DNA from: an uncultured Blautia sp.
Lineage (GTDB): Bacteria > Bacillota > Clostridia > Lachnospirales > Lachnospiraceae
Length of the DNA stretch: 25,329 bases
Reading direction: 5' to 3'
NCBI GenBank assembly: GCA_900551715.1
Contig: URXG01000035.1
Location: 1-25,329, forward strand
In this document: positions 14,703-22,942 of the stretch, in pieces
Position numbering within the stretch: position 1 is the first letter of the stretch
Layout: every line of letters starts with the position of its first letter
The notes under the pieces: model-generated
Database searches by the model: none
The model's input: only the letters and a program-made list of their open reading frames with translations
Told to the model about the DNA's origin: nothing
Program-made: the position numbers and the translations under genes

Positions 14703-15494
14703 ATGAATATAACAGGAATTATCTTGGCTGCAGCCATTGTCGGCGGTACTGGTTTATTCATTGGTATCTTCCTTGGACTGGCAGACAAAAAATTAACCGT
14801 AAAAGTAGATGAAAAAGAAGAGGCTATTCTTGGTGTCCTTCCTGGAAATAACTGTGGTGGATGTGGATACCCGGGATGTTCCGGACTTGCAGCTGCCATT
14901 GCCAAAGGCGAAGCTCCTGTAGGACAGTGTCCTGTAGGTGGAGCTCCTGTAGCTGCCAAGATTGCAGCTATCATGGGCGAGGAAGTCGTAGAGACAGAGC
15001 GTATGGCTGCGTTTGTCAAATGTACAGGAACCTGTGACAAAACCAAACAGAACTATCAGTATACCGGCGTAGAAGACTGCGAAATGATGGCATTCGTTCC
15101 TGGTGGTGGTTCCAAAGCCTGTTCTTTCGGATGTATGGGATTTGGAAGCTGCGTAAAGGCATGTCCATTTGATGCAATCCATATTGTAAACGGTGTTGCA
15201 GTGGTCAATCGTGAAGCATGTAAAGCCTGTGGCAAATGTATCGCCAAATGTCCACATCATCTGATTGAACTTGCACCTTATGCACAGCAGACATTTGTTG
15301 GTTGCAGCTCCCATGCCAAAGGTAAAGCAGTTACCTCCGCATGTGAAATTGGTTGTATCGGATGTAAAAAATGTGAAAAAACATGTCCAAATGGTGCTAT
15401 TACTGTTACCGATTTCTGTGCACATATTGATTACAGTAAGTGTACAAACTGTGGTGCATGTAAAGAAGCATGCCCGAGAGGTATCATCCTCTGA
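14703..15494 (+). CDS. rnfB: Rnf complex subunit RnfB (multi-cluster ferredoxin subunit)
   Basis: A 263-aa subunit that accepts electrons from reduced ferredoxin. An N-terminal membrane helix (residues about 3-25) is followed by the Fe-S domain motif NNCGGCGYPGCSG ending at GQCPVGG. Four ferredoxin-type motifs follow: CSFGCMGFGSCVKACP, CKACGKCIAKCP, CIGCKKCEKTCP and CTNCGACKEACP. This suggests five [4Fe-4S] clusters, matching clostridial RnfB proteins, which carry more clusters than proteobacterial ones. It is the last gene of the operon, and a strong terminator follows 17 nt after the stop. Confidence 0.97.
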   Translation: MNITGIILAAAIVGGTGLFIGIFLGLADKKLTVKVDEKEEAILGVLPGNNCGGCGYPGCSGLAAAIAKGEAPVGQCPVGGAPVAAKIAAIMGEEVVETERMAAFVKCTGTCDKTKQNYQYTGVEDCEMMAFVPGGGSKACSFGCMGFGSCVKACPFDAIHIVNGVAVVNREACKACGKCIAKCPHHLIELAPYAQQTFVGCSSHAKGKAVTSACEIGCIGCKKCEKTCPNGAITVTDFCAHIDYSKCTNCGACKEACPRGIIL

Positions 15495-15510
15495 TCATCA
15501 TAAGTATCTC

Positions 15511-15547
15511 AAACCCCGGTCCGGGCTCTCCCAGACCGGGGTTTTTT
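15511..15547 (+). terminator. Strong Rho-independent terminator of the rnf operon
   Basis: AACCCCGGTC (15512-15521) pairs with GACCGGGGTT (15534-15543). The loop can form an inner CGGG/CCC helix. A run of six T (15542-15547) follows. Confidence 0.93.
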
Positions 15548-15561
15548 AGTCGAATAGATGT

Positions 15562-15590
15562 TTGCTTTTTTGCTGTGAGTATGATATGAT
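15562..15590 (+). promoter_or_regulatory. Sigma-A promoter of ruvAB
   Basis: TTGCTT (15562-15567) and TATGAT (15585-15590) are separated by exactly 17 nt. They lie directly after the rnf terminator and about 40 nt before ruvA. Confidence 0.6.
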
Positions 15591-15632
15591 GAAAGTCGTA
15601 CAAAAAATCCTGACAATAGGAGCATAAGATTT

Positions 15633-16244
15633 ATGATTTCATTTATAAAAGGATACGTTGCCGAAACAACAGAGAATTCTGTTATTCTGGAAACAGACAG
15701 TATCGGATACGAGATATTTATGACAGGAACTGCCATCGAAGAAACCAGTCGTATGCAGGACAAAATAAAAATATATACTTATTTTCACGTTCGTGAAGAT
15801 ACTATGCAGCTTTATGGTTTTTTATCCAGAGATGATCTGGAGATGTTCCGGCTTCTTTTGAATGTCAATGGAATCGGTCCCAAGGCTGCCATGGGAGTAC
15901 TGGCAGCTATTACAGCTGATGAGCTCCGGTTTGCAGTGCTTTCGGATGATGTCAAGACTATTTCCCGGGCTCCCGGCATTGGCAAAAAGACAGCCCAGAA
16001 GTTGATCCTGGAGTTGAAAGACAAACTGAAACTGGAAGATGCTTTTGAGAAGAAACTGGATCATCAGGAAGAGAATCTTTCTCTGGCAGACACATCTCTT
16101 CGTGACAGCCGCCAGGAAGCAGTCGAAGCCCTCACAGCTCTTGGCTACAGCAGTACCAATGCTTTACGCGCTGTGCGTCAGGTAAGCGAAGAAACTGGTG
16201 ATGATGTAGAAGCGATTCTCAAGGCAGCACTGAAACAGTTATAA
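15633..16244 (+). CDS. ruvA: Holliday junction branch migration protein RuvA
   Basis: A 203-aa junction-binding protein that tetramerises on four-way DNA junctions and loads RuvB. The N-terminal OB domain is MISFIKGYVAE...YEIFMTG, followed by YTYFHVREDTMQLYGF. Two helix-hairpin-helix motifs are visible (LLLNVNGIGPKAAMGVL and ISRAPGIGKKTAQKLILELKDK). After a flexible linker, the RuvB-binding domain III is at about 155-203 (EAVEALTALGYSSTNALRAV). RBS AGGAG (15618-15622) lies 10 nt upstream. It is cotranscribed with ruvB, 16 nt downstream. Confidence 0.97.
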   Translation: MISFIKGYVAETTENSVILETDSIGYEIFMTGTAIEETSRMQDKIKIYTYFHVREDTMQLYGFLSRDDLEMFRLLLNVNGIGPKAAMGVLAAITADELRFAVLSDDVKTISRAPGIGKKTAQKLILELKDKLKLEDAFEKKLDHQEENLSLADTSLRDSRQEAVEALTALGYSSTNALRAVRQVSEETGDDVEAILKAALKQL

Positions 16245-16260
16245 TCGGAGTGATAGTACA

Positions 16261-17259
16261 ATGGAAAAAAGAATGATCACCACAGATGTCACAGAAGAGG
16301 ATCTTCCTATTGAAGGAAATCTCCGCCCACAGACTCTGGATGAATATATTGGTCAGGAAAAGACCAAAAAAACACTGAAAATCTATATCGAAGCAGCCAG
16401 ACAGCGACATGATGCCCTGGATCATGTGCTTTTTTATGGTCCACCAGGTCTGGGTAAAACCACCCTGTCAGGTATCATTGCCAACGAAATGGGTGTACAC
16501 ATGAAAGTTACCTCTGGTCCAGCTATTGAGAAGCCCGGAGAAATGGCTGCCATTCTCAATAACCTCCAGGAAGGAGATATTCTTTTCGTTGATGAGATCC
16601 ATCGTCTGAACCGCCAGGTAGAAGAAGTACTGTATCCTGCCATGGAAGACTTTGCCATAGACATCATGATCGGCAAAGGTGCTTCTGCACGTTCCATCCG
16701 GCTGGATCTGCCCAAATTCACACTTGTAGGCGCAACTACAAGAGCCGGTCTGCTTTCCGCACCCTTAAGAGACCGTTTTGGTGTCATGCACCATCTGGAA
16801 TTTTATAATCAGGCAGAACTTCAAACGATCATTCTTCGTTCTGCACAGGTTCTGGATGTGGAGATTGATCCCAAGGGTGCAGCTGAGATTGCCAAGCGAT
16901 CTCGTGGTACTCCCCGTCTTGCCAATCGTCTCCTCAAAAGAGTCCGGGATTTTGCGCAGGTAAAATACGACGGCAGAATTACTTACGATGTAGCTTCTTT
17001 TGCCTTGGATCTTCTGGAAGTAGATCAGTACGGTCTGGACAAGATTGACCGGCGGATTCTTCTGACACTGATCCAGAACTTCCAGGGAGGACCGGTAGGT
17101 CTGGAAACTCTGGCCGCTGCCATTGGGGAAGATTCCGGTACTCTGGAGGACGTTTATGAACCTTATCTTCTGCAGAATGGTTTCCTGAACAGAACTCCCA
17201 GAGGGCGCATAGCATCCCCTCTTGCCTATAAACATCTGGGAATTGAAAAGAATTTGTAA
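16261..17259 (+). CDS. ruvB: Holliday junction helicase motor RuvB
   Basis: A 332-aa AAA+ ATPase that pumps DNA through the RuvA-bound junction. The opening LRPQTLDEYIGQEK is typical. Walker A is GPPGLGKTT (K66), Walker B is VDEIH (D111), and GATTRAGLLSAPLRDRFG contains sensor and arginine-finger residues (R170). The C-terminal winged helix ends in RTPRGRIASPLAYKHLG. The length and all motifs are intact. No clear terminator follows; transcription may run toward zapA. Confidence 0.97.
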   Translation: MEKRMITTDVTEEDLPIEGNLRPQTLDEYIGQEKTKKTLKIYIEAARQRHDALDHVLFYGPPGLGKTTLSGIIANEMGVHMKVTSGPAIEKPGEMAAILNNLQEGDILFVDEIHRLNRQVEEVLYPAMEDFAIDIMIGKGASARSIRLDLPKFTLVGATTRAGLLSAPLRDRFGVMHHLEFYNQAELQTIILRSAQVLDVEIDPKGAAEIAKRSRGTPRLANRLLKRVRDFAQVKYDGRITYDVASFALDLLEVDQYGLDKIDRRILLTLIQNFQGGPVGLETLAAAIGEDSGTLEDVYEPYLLQNGFLNRTPRGRIASPLAYKHLGIEKNL

Positions 17260-17266
17260 AAATTCC

Positions 17267-17295
17267 TATACATTTCTACAAAATTCGATTATAAT
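17267..17295 (+). promoter_or_regulatory. Sigma-A promoter of zapA
   Basis: A perfect -10 TATAAT is at 17290-17295, with -35 TATACA (17267-17272) at 17-nt spacing. The leader is about 55 nt before ATG 17358. Confidence 0.5.
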
Positions 17296-17357
17296 CTAAA
17301 GATAAAAGATTATGATCAAAAGATGATAATAGGAAATTAATATACAGGAGGCTTGTT

Positions 17358-17765
17358 ATGGCAGTCAAGAATACGGCGCAGGTAGTAATCGGCGGAAAGA
17401 TCATCACGTTAGGTGGTTACGAATCTGAGGAGTATTTTCAAAAAGTAGCATCATATATAAATAATAAGATCGCAGAATTAAGTGAAATGCCCGGATATTC
17501 CAGACAACCAATGGAAACCAAACATACCCTGATCAGCCTGAATATCACAGATGATTATTTCAAGGCAAAAAAACAGGCAGAGATCTTTGAACAGGATCTG
17601 CAGCAGAAAGATCAGGAAATGTACGAACTGAAACACGAACTGATTGCTCTTCGTATGAAGATCGAAGAGACCGAAAACAAGGAACGGGAAACCCAGCAGC
17701 AGAAAGAGCTTCTGGAAGGCAAAGTAAAAGAGCTGGAAGAGGAAATTGATAAATTACTCAGATAA
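17358..17765 (+). CDS. zapA: Cell division protein ZapA
   Basis: A 135-aa FtsZ-associated protein that promotes bundling of the Z-ring. The N-terminal ZapA domain (residues about 6-75) shows VVIGGKIITLGGYESEEYFQKVASYINNKI and SLNITDDYFKAK. Residues about 78-135 form an uninterrupted Gln/Glu/Lys-rich coiled coil used for dimer or tetramer formation. AGGAGG lies upstream of ATG 17358. The gene is isolated by its own promoter and a terminator. Its proximity to a U32-family gene and to a SEDS/PBP pair fits a Firmicute division neighbourhood. Confidence 0.92.
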   Translation: MAVKNTAQVVIGGKIITLGGYESEEYFQKVASYINNKIAELSEMPGYSRQPMETKHTLISLNITDDYFKAKKQAEIFEQDLQQKDQEMYELKHELIALRMKIEETENKERETQQQKELLEGKVKELEEEIDKLLR

Positions 17766-17771
17766 GCCAGG

Positions 17772-17806
17772 AAGGGGATTGCTTCGGTAGTCCTCTTTAT
17801 TTGTTT
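17772..17806 (+). terminator. Terminator with UUCG tetraloop after zapA
   Basis: An 11-bp stem with three wobbles pairs 17772-17782 with 17787-17797. It closes on C(TTCG)G, an extra-stable tetraloop, and is followed by TTTATTTGTTT. Confidence 0.82.
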
Positions 17807-17858
17807 CGGTCACCGGATCAGTACAGCAAACTATAAATTCCAAAAGGGAGTGAACCAT

Positions 17859-20045
17859 TTGAATTCTAACAATACGGATCTTCATAAGACAGAATTACTG
17901 GCTCCTGCCGGTTCTTACGAAGCTTTTGAAGCAGCTCTGGGTGCAGGAGCTGATGCAGTCTATGTAGGCGGGCCTGCTTTTGGAGCAAGAGCCTATGCCA
18001 GAAATTTTACAGTAGAAGAGCTTATCCGGGCAATCTATACTGCCCACATTCATAACCGCAAATTATACCTTACTGTAAATACTTTGCTGAAAAACAGAGA
18101 ACTGGAAGAGCAGTTGTATGATGTTCTTCTGCCTGTCTATGAAGCTGGACTGGATGCAGTGATCGTTCAGGACATGGGAGTATTTCAGTTTATCAGAAGA
18201 GTTTTCCCAGAACTGCATCTGCATGCCAGCACACAAATGACCATCACCGGTCCTTTGGGAATGAAGTTTCTGGAAGAACAGGGCGCTACCAGGGTAGTCG
18301 CTGCCAGAGAACTGAGTCTTGATGAGCTTTCAGCCATGCATAAGACAAGCCCTATTGAAATCGAAGCCTTTATTCACGGAGCTTTATGTTACAGCATTTC
18401 CGGGCAGTGCCTTATGAGTAGTATGTTTGGTGGCAGAAGCGGAAACAGAGGCCGCTGTGCACAGCCCTGCCGTCTTTCCTACCAGGCAAAAAAATCACAG
18501 GATTCTGCTTATTCCGGAAAGGCTCTTTGCCCTTTAAACCTGAAAGATATCTGTACCCTTGATATTCTCCCGGAAATTATCGAAGCAGGTGTTACTTCTC
18601 TTAAAATCGAGGGGCGTATGAAACAGCCGGAGTATACAGCAGGTGTTACTTCTGTATACCGTAAATACCTGGATCTTTACCTGCAAGATCCGGATAACTA
18701 CCAGGTAAAGGAAAATGACCGTAAATACCTTCTGGATATATTTAACAGGGGCGGTTCCTGTCAGGGGTATTTCAAACAGCATAACGGTCCCTCCATGATG
18801 GCTTTTACCAATGAGAAGAAATCCGGCAATGTTTCTGTTACCCTGAAATCACCAAAGACAGGTATCACAGGAACTCTGCTGCTTTACCCCGGTTCACCGG
18901 CTATGCTGAATGTTTTCTGCCGGGACATTCACAGAATGGTTTCTTTGGGAGAAGTACAATATGCCAGAGAGCATCCCATGACAGAAGAGAGGATCCGCCA
19001 GCAGATGGAGAAGCTTGGAAACTCCCCGTTTTTGTGGGATAGCCTTGATATCCAGATGGATGAAAATATTTTTATACCTGTAAAACTTCTTAATGAATTG
19101 CGCCGCAGTGCAACAGAACAGCTGGAAGAAGCCCTGGTGGCTCCCATGCGGCGAAAAGCTCCGGGAAAAAAGCTTTACAGAACCTCTGGAGAATCTTCTC
19201 ACTCTGGTGATAATTCATCTTTCCTGCTTTTTGCTTCCTGCGAAACAGAAGAACAATTCAACGTTTTGAAAAACATTCCTGAGATTCATGGACTGTATTT
19301 GCCGGCTGATCTTATGGAAACAGCCATATCTACAGAACTTTTTCAGAAAAAAGATCTGTACCTGGCATTTCCTCATGTTACAAGAGGAACTGCACCATCT
19401 GCACTTCAGACCCGGTATATGGACTGGATTTCTACTGGCAGAATCAAAGGCTTTCTGGTCCGTAATCTGGAAAGTTTCAGTTCCCTTAAGGAAGCTGGTC
19501 TTGCCAGACACTGTGTAATTGACGCATCTCTGTATACATGGAATAATGAAGCGGTTTCTTTCTGGAACGAACAGGGAATTCTCCGAAACACCATGCCTCT
19601 GGAACTTAACGGAAAAGAGCTTCTTCACAGAGATAACCGGAACAGTGAATTTATCATTTATGGTTATACGCCGCTGATGCTTTCTGTCCAGTGTGTACGC
19701 AAAAACCTTTACAAATGTGACAAGCAGGAGCAATCCATGATCCTGAAAGACCGTTATGATAAGGAATTCATCTGCAAATGTGTTTGTCATCCCTGGAAAA
19801 ACCAGACTACAGATTCCAGAGAGTATTGTTATAATATCATATATAACAGCATTCCCTGCGGGCTTCTGAAGGAAGTCTCTCAGGTCAGAGCTTTGGGAGC
19901 AGAAGTTCTCCGCATGAATTTCACTACAGAATCTTCCAGAGAGACTGCAAAGATTGCCAGGGAATTTGCTAACGTATATCTGAAAGGGCATCCCCCCATT
20001 CAGAGCAACTTTACCAAAGGACATTTTAAAAGAGGAGCCGAGTAA
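17859..20045 (+). CDS. Peptidase U32 family protein (RlhA-like, with C-terminal DUF3656-type region)
   Basis: A 728-aa protein of the U32 'collagenase-like' family. Studied relatives (RlhA, TrhP, UbiU) act in RNA hydroxylation or O2-independent hydroxylation rather than as classical proteases. The TIM-barrel-like N-terminus starts ELLAPAGSYEAFEAAL-AGADAVYVGG. The family signature EAFIHGALCYSISGQCLMSS is followed by GNRGRCAQPCRLSY. Cysteines C177, C184, C200 and C204 should bind a [4Fe-4S] cluster. LKIEGRMKQPEYTA and the long C-terminal half match RlhA-type architecture. Start choice: GTG 17850 overlaps the GGGAG ribosome site, whereas TTG 17859 is 8 nt downstream of it, so TTG is preferred. 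A hydroxylase role for 23S rRNA is inference. Confidence 0.88.
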   Translation: MNSNNTDLHKTELLAPAGSYEAFEAALGAGADAVYVGGPAFGARAYARNFTVEELIRAIYTAHIHNRKLYLTVNTLLKNRELEEQLYDVLLPVYEAGLDAVIVQDMGVFQFIRRVFPELHLHASTQMTITGPLGMKFLEEQGATRVVAARELSLDELSAMHKTSPIEIEAFIHGALCYSISGQCLMSSMFGGRSGNRGRCAQPCRLSYQAKKSQDSAYSGKALCPLNLKDICTLDILPEIIEAGVTSLKIEGRMKQPEYTAGVTSVYRKYLDLYLQDPDNYQVKENDRKYLLDIFNRGGSCQGYFKQHNGPSMMAFTNEKKSGNVSVTLKSPKTGITGTLLLYPGSPAMLNVFCRDIHRMVSLGEVQYAREHPMTEERIRQQMEKLGNSPFLWDSLDIQMDENIFIPVKLLNELRRSATEQLEEALVAPMRRKAPGKKLYRTSGESSHSGDNSSFLLFASCETEEQFNVLKNIPEIHGLYLPADLMETAISTELFQKKDLYLAFPHVTRGTAPSALQTRYMDWISTGRIKGFLVRNLESFSSLKEAGLARHCVIDASLYTWNNEAVSFWNEQGILRNTMPLELNGKELLHRDNRNSEFIIYGYTPLMLSVQCVRKNLYKCDKQEQSMILKDRYDKEFICKCVCHPWKNQTTDSREYCYNIIYNSIPCGLLKEVSQVRALGAEVLRMNFTTESSRETAKIAREFANVYLKGHPPIQSNFTKGHFKRGAE

Positions 20046-20051
20046 AGGCAT

Positions 20052-21422
20052 ATGATTAATGTTATTGTAGAATTATCCAAATACACCATTCTCACACTGA
20101 TGATCGTTTATACCTTTCACTGTTTTTATACAGTCCGTCAGGCTGACAATGAAGAACGGAACGAGCTGCTCCGGCAGCAGCTGATCTTGATCTTTTTTAT
20201 GGATTTTACAGCTTTCCTTGTTATCTATCTGAAAACTTTTGATTTTAAAGTGGTTCGGTTTTATGTGGAAATGCTTCTGTTTTTTGCTGCCATACAGATT
20301 CTGTACCGTATCCTGTACCCCAAAGCATCTCTGTTACTTCTGAATAACATGTGTATGCTGCTAAGTGTGGGATTCATTATTCTCTGTCGTCTGGATGTTC
20401 CTACAGCCACCAGACAGCTTCTGATCGCAGCAGGAGCCAGTGCCATTGCGCTGGTAGTACCTGTTATGATAAGAAAGATGCGGTTTCTTCGTAAGCTTAC
20501 CTGGGTTTATGCCGGGATTGGTATCCTTCTTCTGGCAGCAGTATTTCTCCTTGCACAGACCAGTTATGGTGCCAAGCTTTCTATTCTCGGAGTACAGCCT
20601 TCCGAAGCCATCAAAATTACTTTTGTATTTTTCCTTGCTGCATTTCTTTCCAGAGATACCAGTTTCCGGGCGGTAGTACAGGTATCCGTAGTTGCGGCTA
20701 TCCATGTAGGCATCCTGGTTCTGTCCAGAGACCTTGGAAGTGCAGTGATCTTTTTTGCAGCTTATCTGGTAATGGTTTACGTTGCCACCAGGAACCCCGG
20801 CTATCTGCTCCTTGGTATGACTGGTGGCTGTGCCGCTTCTGTCGTGGCTTATCATCTTTTTGGTCATGTCCGACAGCGAGTCAGTGCGTGGAAAGATCCT
20901 ATGGCTGTATATCAAAATGAAGGATATCAAATCGTGCAGTCGCTTTTTGCCATTGGAACCGGTGGGTGGTTTGGCATGGGACTGTGTCAGGGTTCTCCGG
21001 AATCCATACCTGTAGTCAAAAATGACTTTATCTTCAGTGCCATCTGTGAAGAACTGGGCGGAATCTTTGCCATCTGCCTGATTCTGGTATGTATGAGCTT
21101 TTTCCTGATGATCGTAAACATTGCCCTTCGGATCATCAATCCGTTCTACAAATTGATCGCACTGGGGCTTGGTACTGAATATGCATTTCAAGTGTTCCTT
21201 ACAATAGGTGGAGCAAGTAAATTTATCCCTATGACAGGCGTTACCCTTCCTCTGGTAAGTTATGGAGGAAGTTCTGTGCTCAGTACAATTCTCATGCTTG
21301 CCATCATTCAGGGATTGTATATTTTAAGAGAAGATGAGGACGAAGAATTTGAGAAGAGAAGAAAAGAAGCAGTTCAGAGAATCCGAGCACGAGAGGAAGC
21401 AGGCAGAACGCGCCAGATCTAA
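20052..21422 (+). CDS. SEDS-family peptidoglycan glycosyltransferase (FtsW/RodA/SpoVE)
   Basis: A 456-aa polytopic membrane protein of the SEDS family, which polymerises lipid II with a cognate class B PBP. About ten helices can be traced. Family landmarks are VQPSEAIKI (Q182-E185), SRDLGSAVIFFAAYLVMVYVATRN (from S225) and KNDFIFSAICEELGG, with the catalytic-loop Asp at about D324. The C-terminal GGSS-LSTILMLAIIQGL is also typical. A charged cytoplasmic tail follows (DEDEEFEKRRKEAVQRIRAREE). The pair with the next gene recalls actinobacterial RodA-PbpA. Whether it works in division, elongation or sporulation cannot be told, so no symbol is given. It starts 6 nt after the U32 stop. Confidence 0.92.
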   Translation: MINVIVELSKYTILTLMIVYTFHCFYTVRQADNEERNELLRQQLILIFFMDFTAFLVIYLKTFDFKVVRFYVEMLLFFAAIQILYRILYPKASLLLLNNMCMLLSVGFIILCRLDVPTATRQLLIAAGASAIALVVPVMIRKMRFLRKLTWVYAGIGILLLAAVFLLAQTSYGAKLSILGVQPSEAIKITFVFFLAAFLSRDTSFRAVVQVSVVAAIHVGILVLSRDLGSAVIFFAAYLVMVYVATRNPGYLLLGMTGGCAASVVAYHLFGHVRQRVSAWKDPMAVYQNEGYQIVQSLFAIGTGGWFGMGLCQGSPESIPVVKNDFIFSAICEELGGIFAICLILVCMSFFLMIVNIALRIINPFYKLIALGLGTEYAFQVFLTIGGASKFIPMTGVTLPLVSYGGSSVLSTILMLAIIQGLYILREDEDEEFEKRRKEAVQRIRAREEAGRTRQI

Positions 21423-22827
21423 AAGAAGGCGTGCCAAAAACAAAGAATATACTTTTGTATCTGTTTTCTTTGTACTGATCTTTGCAGGCCTTATCGGATA
21501 TCTGATTTATTTTGACGGAGTAAAAAGTGACAGTTTTGTCAACAGCCCCTACAATACAAGACAGGACACTTTTTCTGACCGGGTTGTCCGGGGACAGATT
21601 CTTTCTGCTGACGGCGAGATCCTGGCGCAGACAGAAGTAGATGATGATGGGACAGAAACCAGGAACTATCCATATTCCAATATTTTTGCACATGTGGTAG
21701 GTTATGATACCAATGGCAAAAGTGGTCTGGAATCGGAAGCAAACTTTCAGCTTCTGACCTCCCATGAATTCTTTCTGGAACAAATAAAAAACGAATTTAT
21801 GGGTACCAAAAATACAGGAGACAATGTAGTCTCTACTTTAAATGCTGACCTGCAGACAACTGCCTACAACTCGCTTGGAGACCGTAAAGGGGCAGTAGTA
21901 GCACTGGAGCCTTCCACAGGCAAAATCCTTGCAATGGTCAGTAAACCAGACTTTGATCCTAATTCTATCTCCCAGGACTGGGATGCACTTGTCAATGATG
22001 AGACCAATAGCAGCCTTCTGAACAGAGCCACCATGGGGCAGTATCCTCCGGGATCCACCTTCAAAGTAGTAACTGCCCTGAATTATTTTCGTTCCAAAGG
22101 CAGTCTGAATGGTTTTTCCTACAACTGTCAGGGAACCATCACTTTGGATGACCATACCATCCGCTGTTATAACGGAACCGTTCATGGGCAGGAAGATTTT
22201 TATACAGCATTTGCCAATTCTTGCAACTGTGCTTTTGCCGAGATTGGAACAGAACTTGGCGGCAGCTCACTGAAAGAAACAAGTGAAGATCTTCTGTTCA
22301 ATCAGAAGCTTCCTCTTACTTCCTACAGAAAGAGTACTTTTTCACTGGATGGAAATTCACCAGTTCCACTGATCATGCAGACTTCTATTGGTCAGGGAAA
22401 CACTCTGGTATCGCCAATGCATATGGCACTGATCACCAGTGCGATTGCTAATAATGGTGTTCTGATGAAACCTTATCTAATTGATAAAGTAGTAAATACT
22501 TCCGGCGATGTCGTAAGTTCAAACGATCCGGAATCCTACAAACGTCTTATGACCAGCAACGAAGCAGCACTTCTCGGAAAATTAATGAAAGGTGTTGTAG
22601 AAAGCGGCACCGCTTCTTCCTTAAACGGACGTGGATATACAGCAGCCGGCAAAACAGGTTCTGCTGAATACGACGAAAATGGTTCCAGCCATTCCTGGTT
22701 CATTGGATATTCCAATGTAGACAACCCGGATCTTGTAGTTGCCATTATCGTAGAAGGCGGCGGAACAGGAAGTGAAGCAGCAGTACCTATTGCGGCAGAT
22801 CTTTTTGATGCTTACTATTTTGACTGA
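21334..22827 (+). CDS. Class B penicillin-binding protein (PbpA/PBP2-like transpeptidase)
   Basis: A 497-aa D,D-transpeptidase. The N-terminus is short and very basic (residues 1-38), followed by one membrane helix (about 40-60), then the pedestal motif VVRGQILSADGEILAQT. All catalytic motifs are present: S241-T-F-K244, S296-C-N298 and K440-T-G442 in AAGKTGSAEY. It lacks PASTA repeats and resembles mycobacterial-type PbpA. The start is ambiguous: ATG 21334 gives an 89-nt overlap with the SEDS gene. TTG 21349 with TGAGGA upstream is an alternative. No later in-frame start precedes the membrane helix. Cotranslation with the SEDS partner fits their joint function. Confidence 0.92.
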   Translation: MRTKNLRREEKKQFRESEHERKQAERARSKRRRAKNKEYTFVSVFFVLIFAGLIGYLIYFDGVKSDSFVNSPYNTRQDTFSDRVVRGQILSADGEILAQTEVDDDGTETRNYPYSNIFAHVVGYDTNGKSGLESEANFQLLTSHEFFLEQIKNEFMGTKNTGDNVVSTLNADLQTTAYNSLGDRKGAVVALEPSTGKILAMVSKPDFDPNSISQDWDALVNDETNSSLLNRATMGQYPPGSTFKVVTALNYFRSKGSLNGFSYNCQGTITLDDHTIRCYNGTVHGQEDFYTAFANSCNCAFAEIGTELGGSSLKETSEDLLFNQKLPLTSYRKSTFSLDGNSPVPLIMQTSIGQGNTLVSPMHMALITSAIANNGVLMKPYLIDKVVNTSGDVVSSNDPESYKRLMTSNEAALLGKLMKGVVESGTASSLNGRGYTAAGKTGSAEYDENGSSHSWFIGYSNVDNPDLVVAIIVEGGGTGSEAAVPIAADLFDAYYFD

Positions 22828-22861
22828 TTCATTTTTCGTCTCAACTGATGTGAAGTTATGG

Positions 22862-22890
22862 TTGTCAGCTTTCTCAAAAAGAGTTATACT
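22862..22890 (+). promoter_or_regulatory. Sigma-A promoter of NUDIX gene
   Basis: TTGTCA (22862-22867) and TATACT (22885-22890) are separated by 17 nt, close to consensus. The segment 22874-22895 matches 9533-9554 with a single mismatch. It lies about 50 nt before ATG 22943. Confidence 0.68.
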
Positions 22891-22942
22891 ATATGCAGTT
22901 CAGGGTATAAAACTCACACGCAGTACAGGAGGAAATTGCAAT

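Noticed and set aside
14793..15425. Minus-strand frame opposite rnfB
   Set aside because: It arises from cysteine-codon-rich rnfB; Thr/Cys/Phe-rich translation with no support.
19215..20051. 278-codon minus-strand frame opposite the U32 gene
   Set aside because: The + strand has a conserved protein throughout; the minus product shows no motif or plausible start signal.
20361..21191. 276-codon minus-strand frame opposite the SEDS gene
   Set aside because: It is a shadow of the hydrophobic + strand codons; the product is hydrophilic and repetitive in composition without known domains.
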